From contig JASEGY010000251.1 in NCBI GenBank assembly GCA_030019105.1, positions 1 to 5,749 of the forward strand: DNA of 5,749 nucleotides, in the 5' to 3' direction. Shown in pieces: positions 5,747 to 5,749 of this stretch; positions within the stretch are counted from its first letter, which is position 1, and each line of letters begins with the position of its first letter. This stretch comes from a bacterium. GTDB lineage: Bacteria > UBA9089 > JASEGY01. The notes beneath the pieces were generated by a model. It searched no databases and was not told the origin of the DNA. It saw only the letters and a program-made list of their open reading frames with translations. The position numbers were made by a program, and so were the translations under genes.

Positions 5747-5749
5747 TCA

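Noticed and set aside
5712..5749. Promoter with -10-like TAAAAT in the upstream flank
   Set aside because: No -35 element with good match and spacing is visible, and only 38 bases are available upstream of the ATG. A single AT-rich hexamer is not enough.

Overview
The window is almost entirely one very long minus-strand gene. It encodes a secreted, modular protein of about 1,865 to 1,882 residues, depending on the start codon. No other credible gene is present. The open frames on the opposite strand and in other frames are shadows of this gene. The two ends are short non-coding flanks: about 40 to 90 bases upstream and 62 bases downstream.

The gene is read from right to left. A strong Shine-Dalgarno sequence and a TTG start are followed by a Sec signal peptide, a short Asp-rich metal-binding motif of the MopE type, and a right-handed parallel beta-helix of about 400 residues. 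After these come a PKD domain, three DNRLRE (disaggregatase-related, CBM96-like) domains separated by one and then two fibronectin III domains, two Ig-like domains, a second PKD domain and a final DUF11-type domain. The gene stops at TAA, with no sortase motif, membrane anchor or recognisable secretion-sorting tail. This layout matches large extracellular polysaccharide-binding or matrix proteins. The beta-helix is the only plausible catalytic part, and no active site can be proven from sequence alone.

The organism is probably a Gram-negative-type bacterium, perhaps uncultured. The reasons are a Shine-Dalgarno-led gene, a typical Sec signal, roughly even base composition by eye, and a mix of MopE, beta-helix, DNRLRE, PKD and DUF11 modules of the kind seen in deltaproteobacteria, PVC-related and candidate-phylum genomes. 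Methanosarcina also carries beta-helix/DNRLRE/PKD surface proteins, so an archaeal source is not strictly excluded. No phylogenetic marker gene is present.

The points most worth a second look are two offset ladders of stacked cysteines in the beta-helix, a clear 291-residue DNRLRE-plus-Fn3 duplication, and a DUF11 domain that seems to end early. A 9-base tandem repeat near that end and a palindrome upstream of the gene are also notable. Residue numbers in all entries count from the in-frame ATG at 5711; subtract 17 for numbering from the preferred TTG start at 5660.
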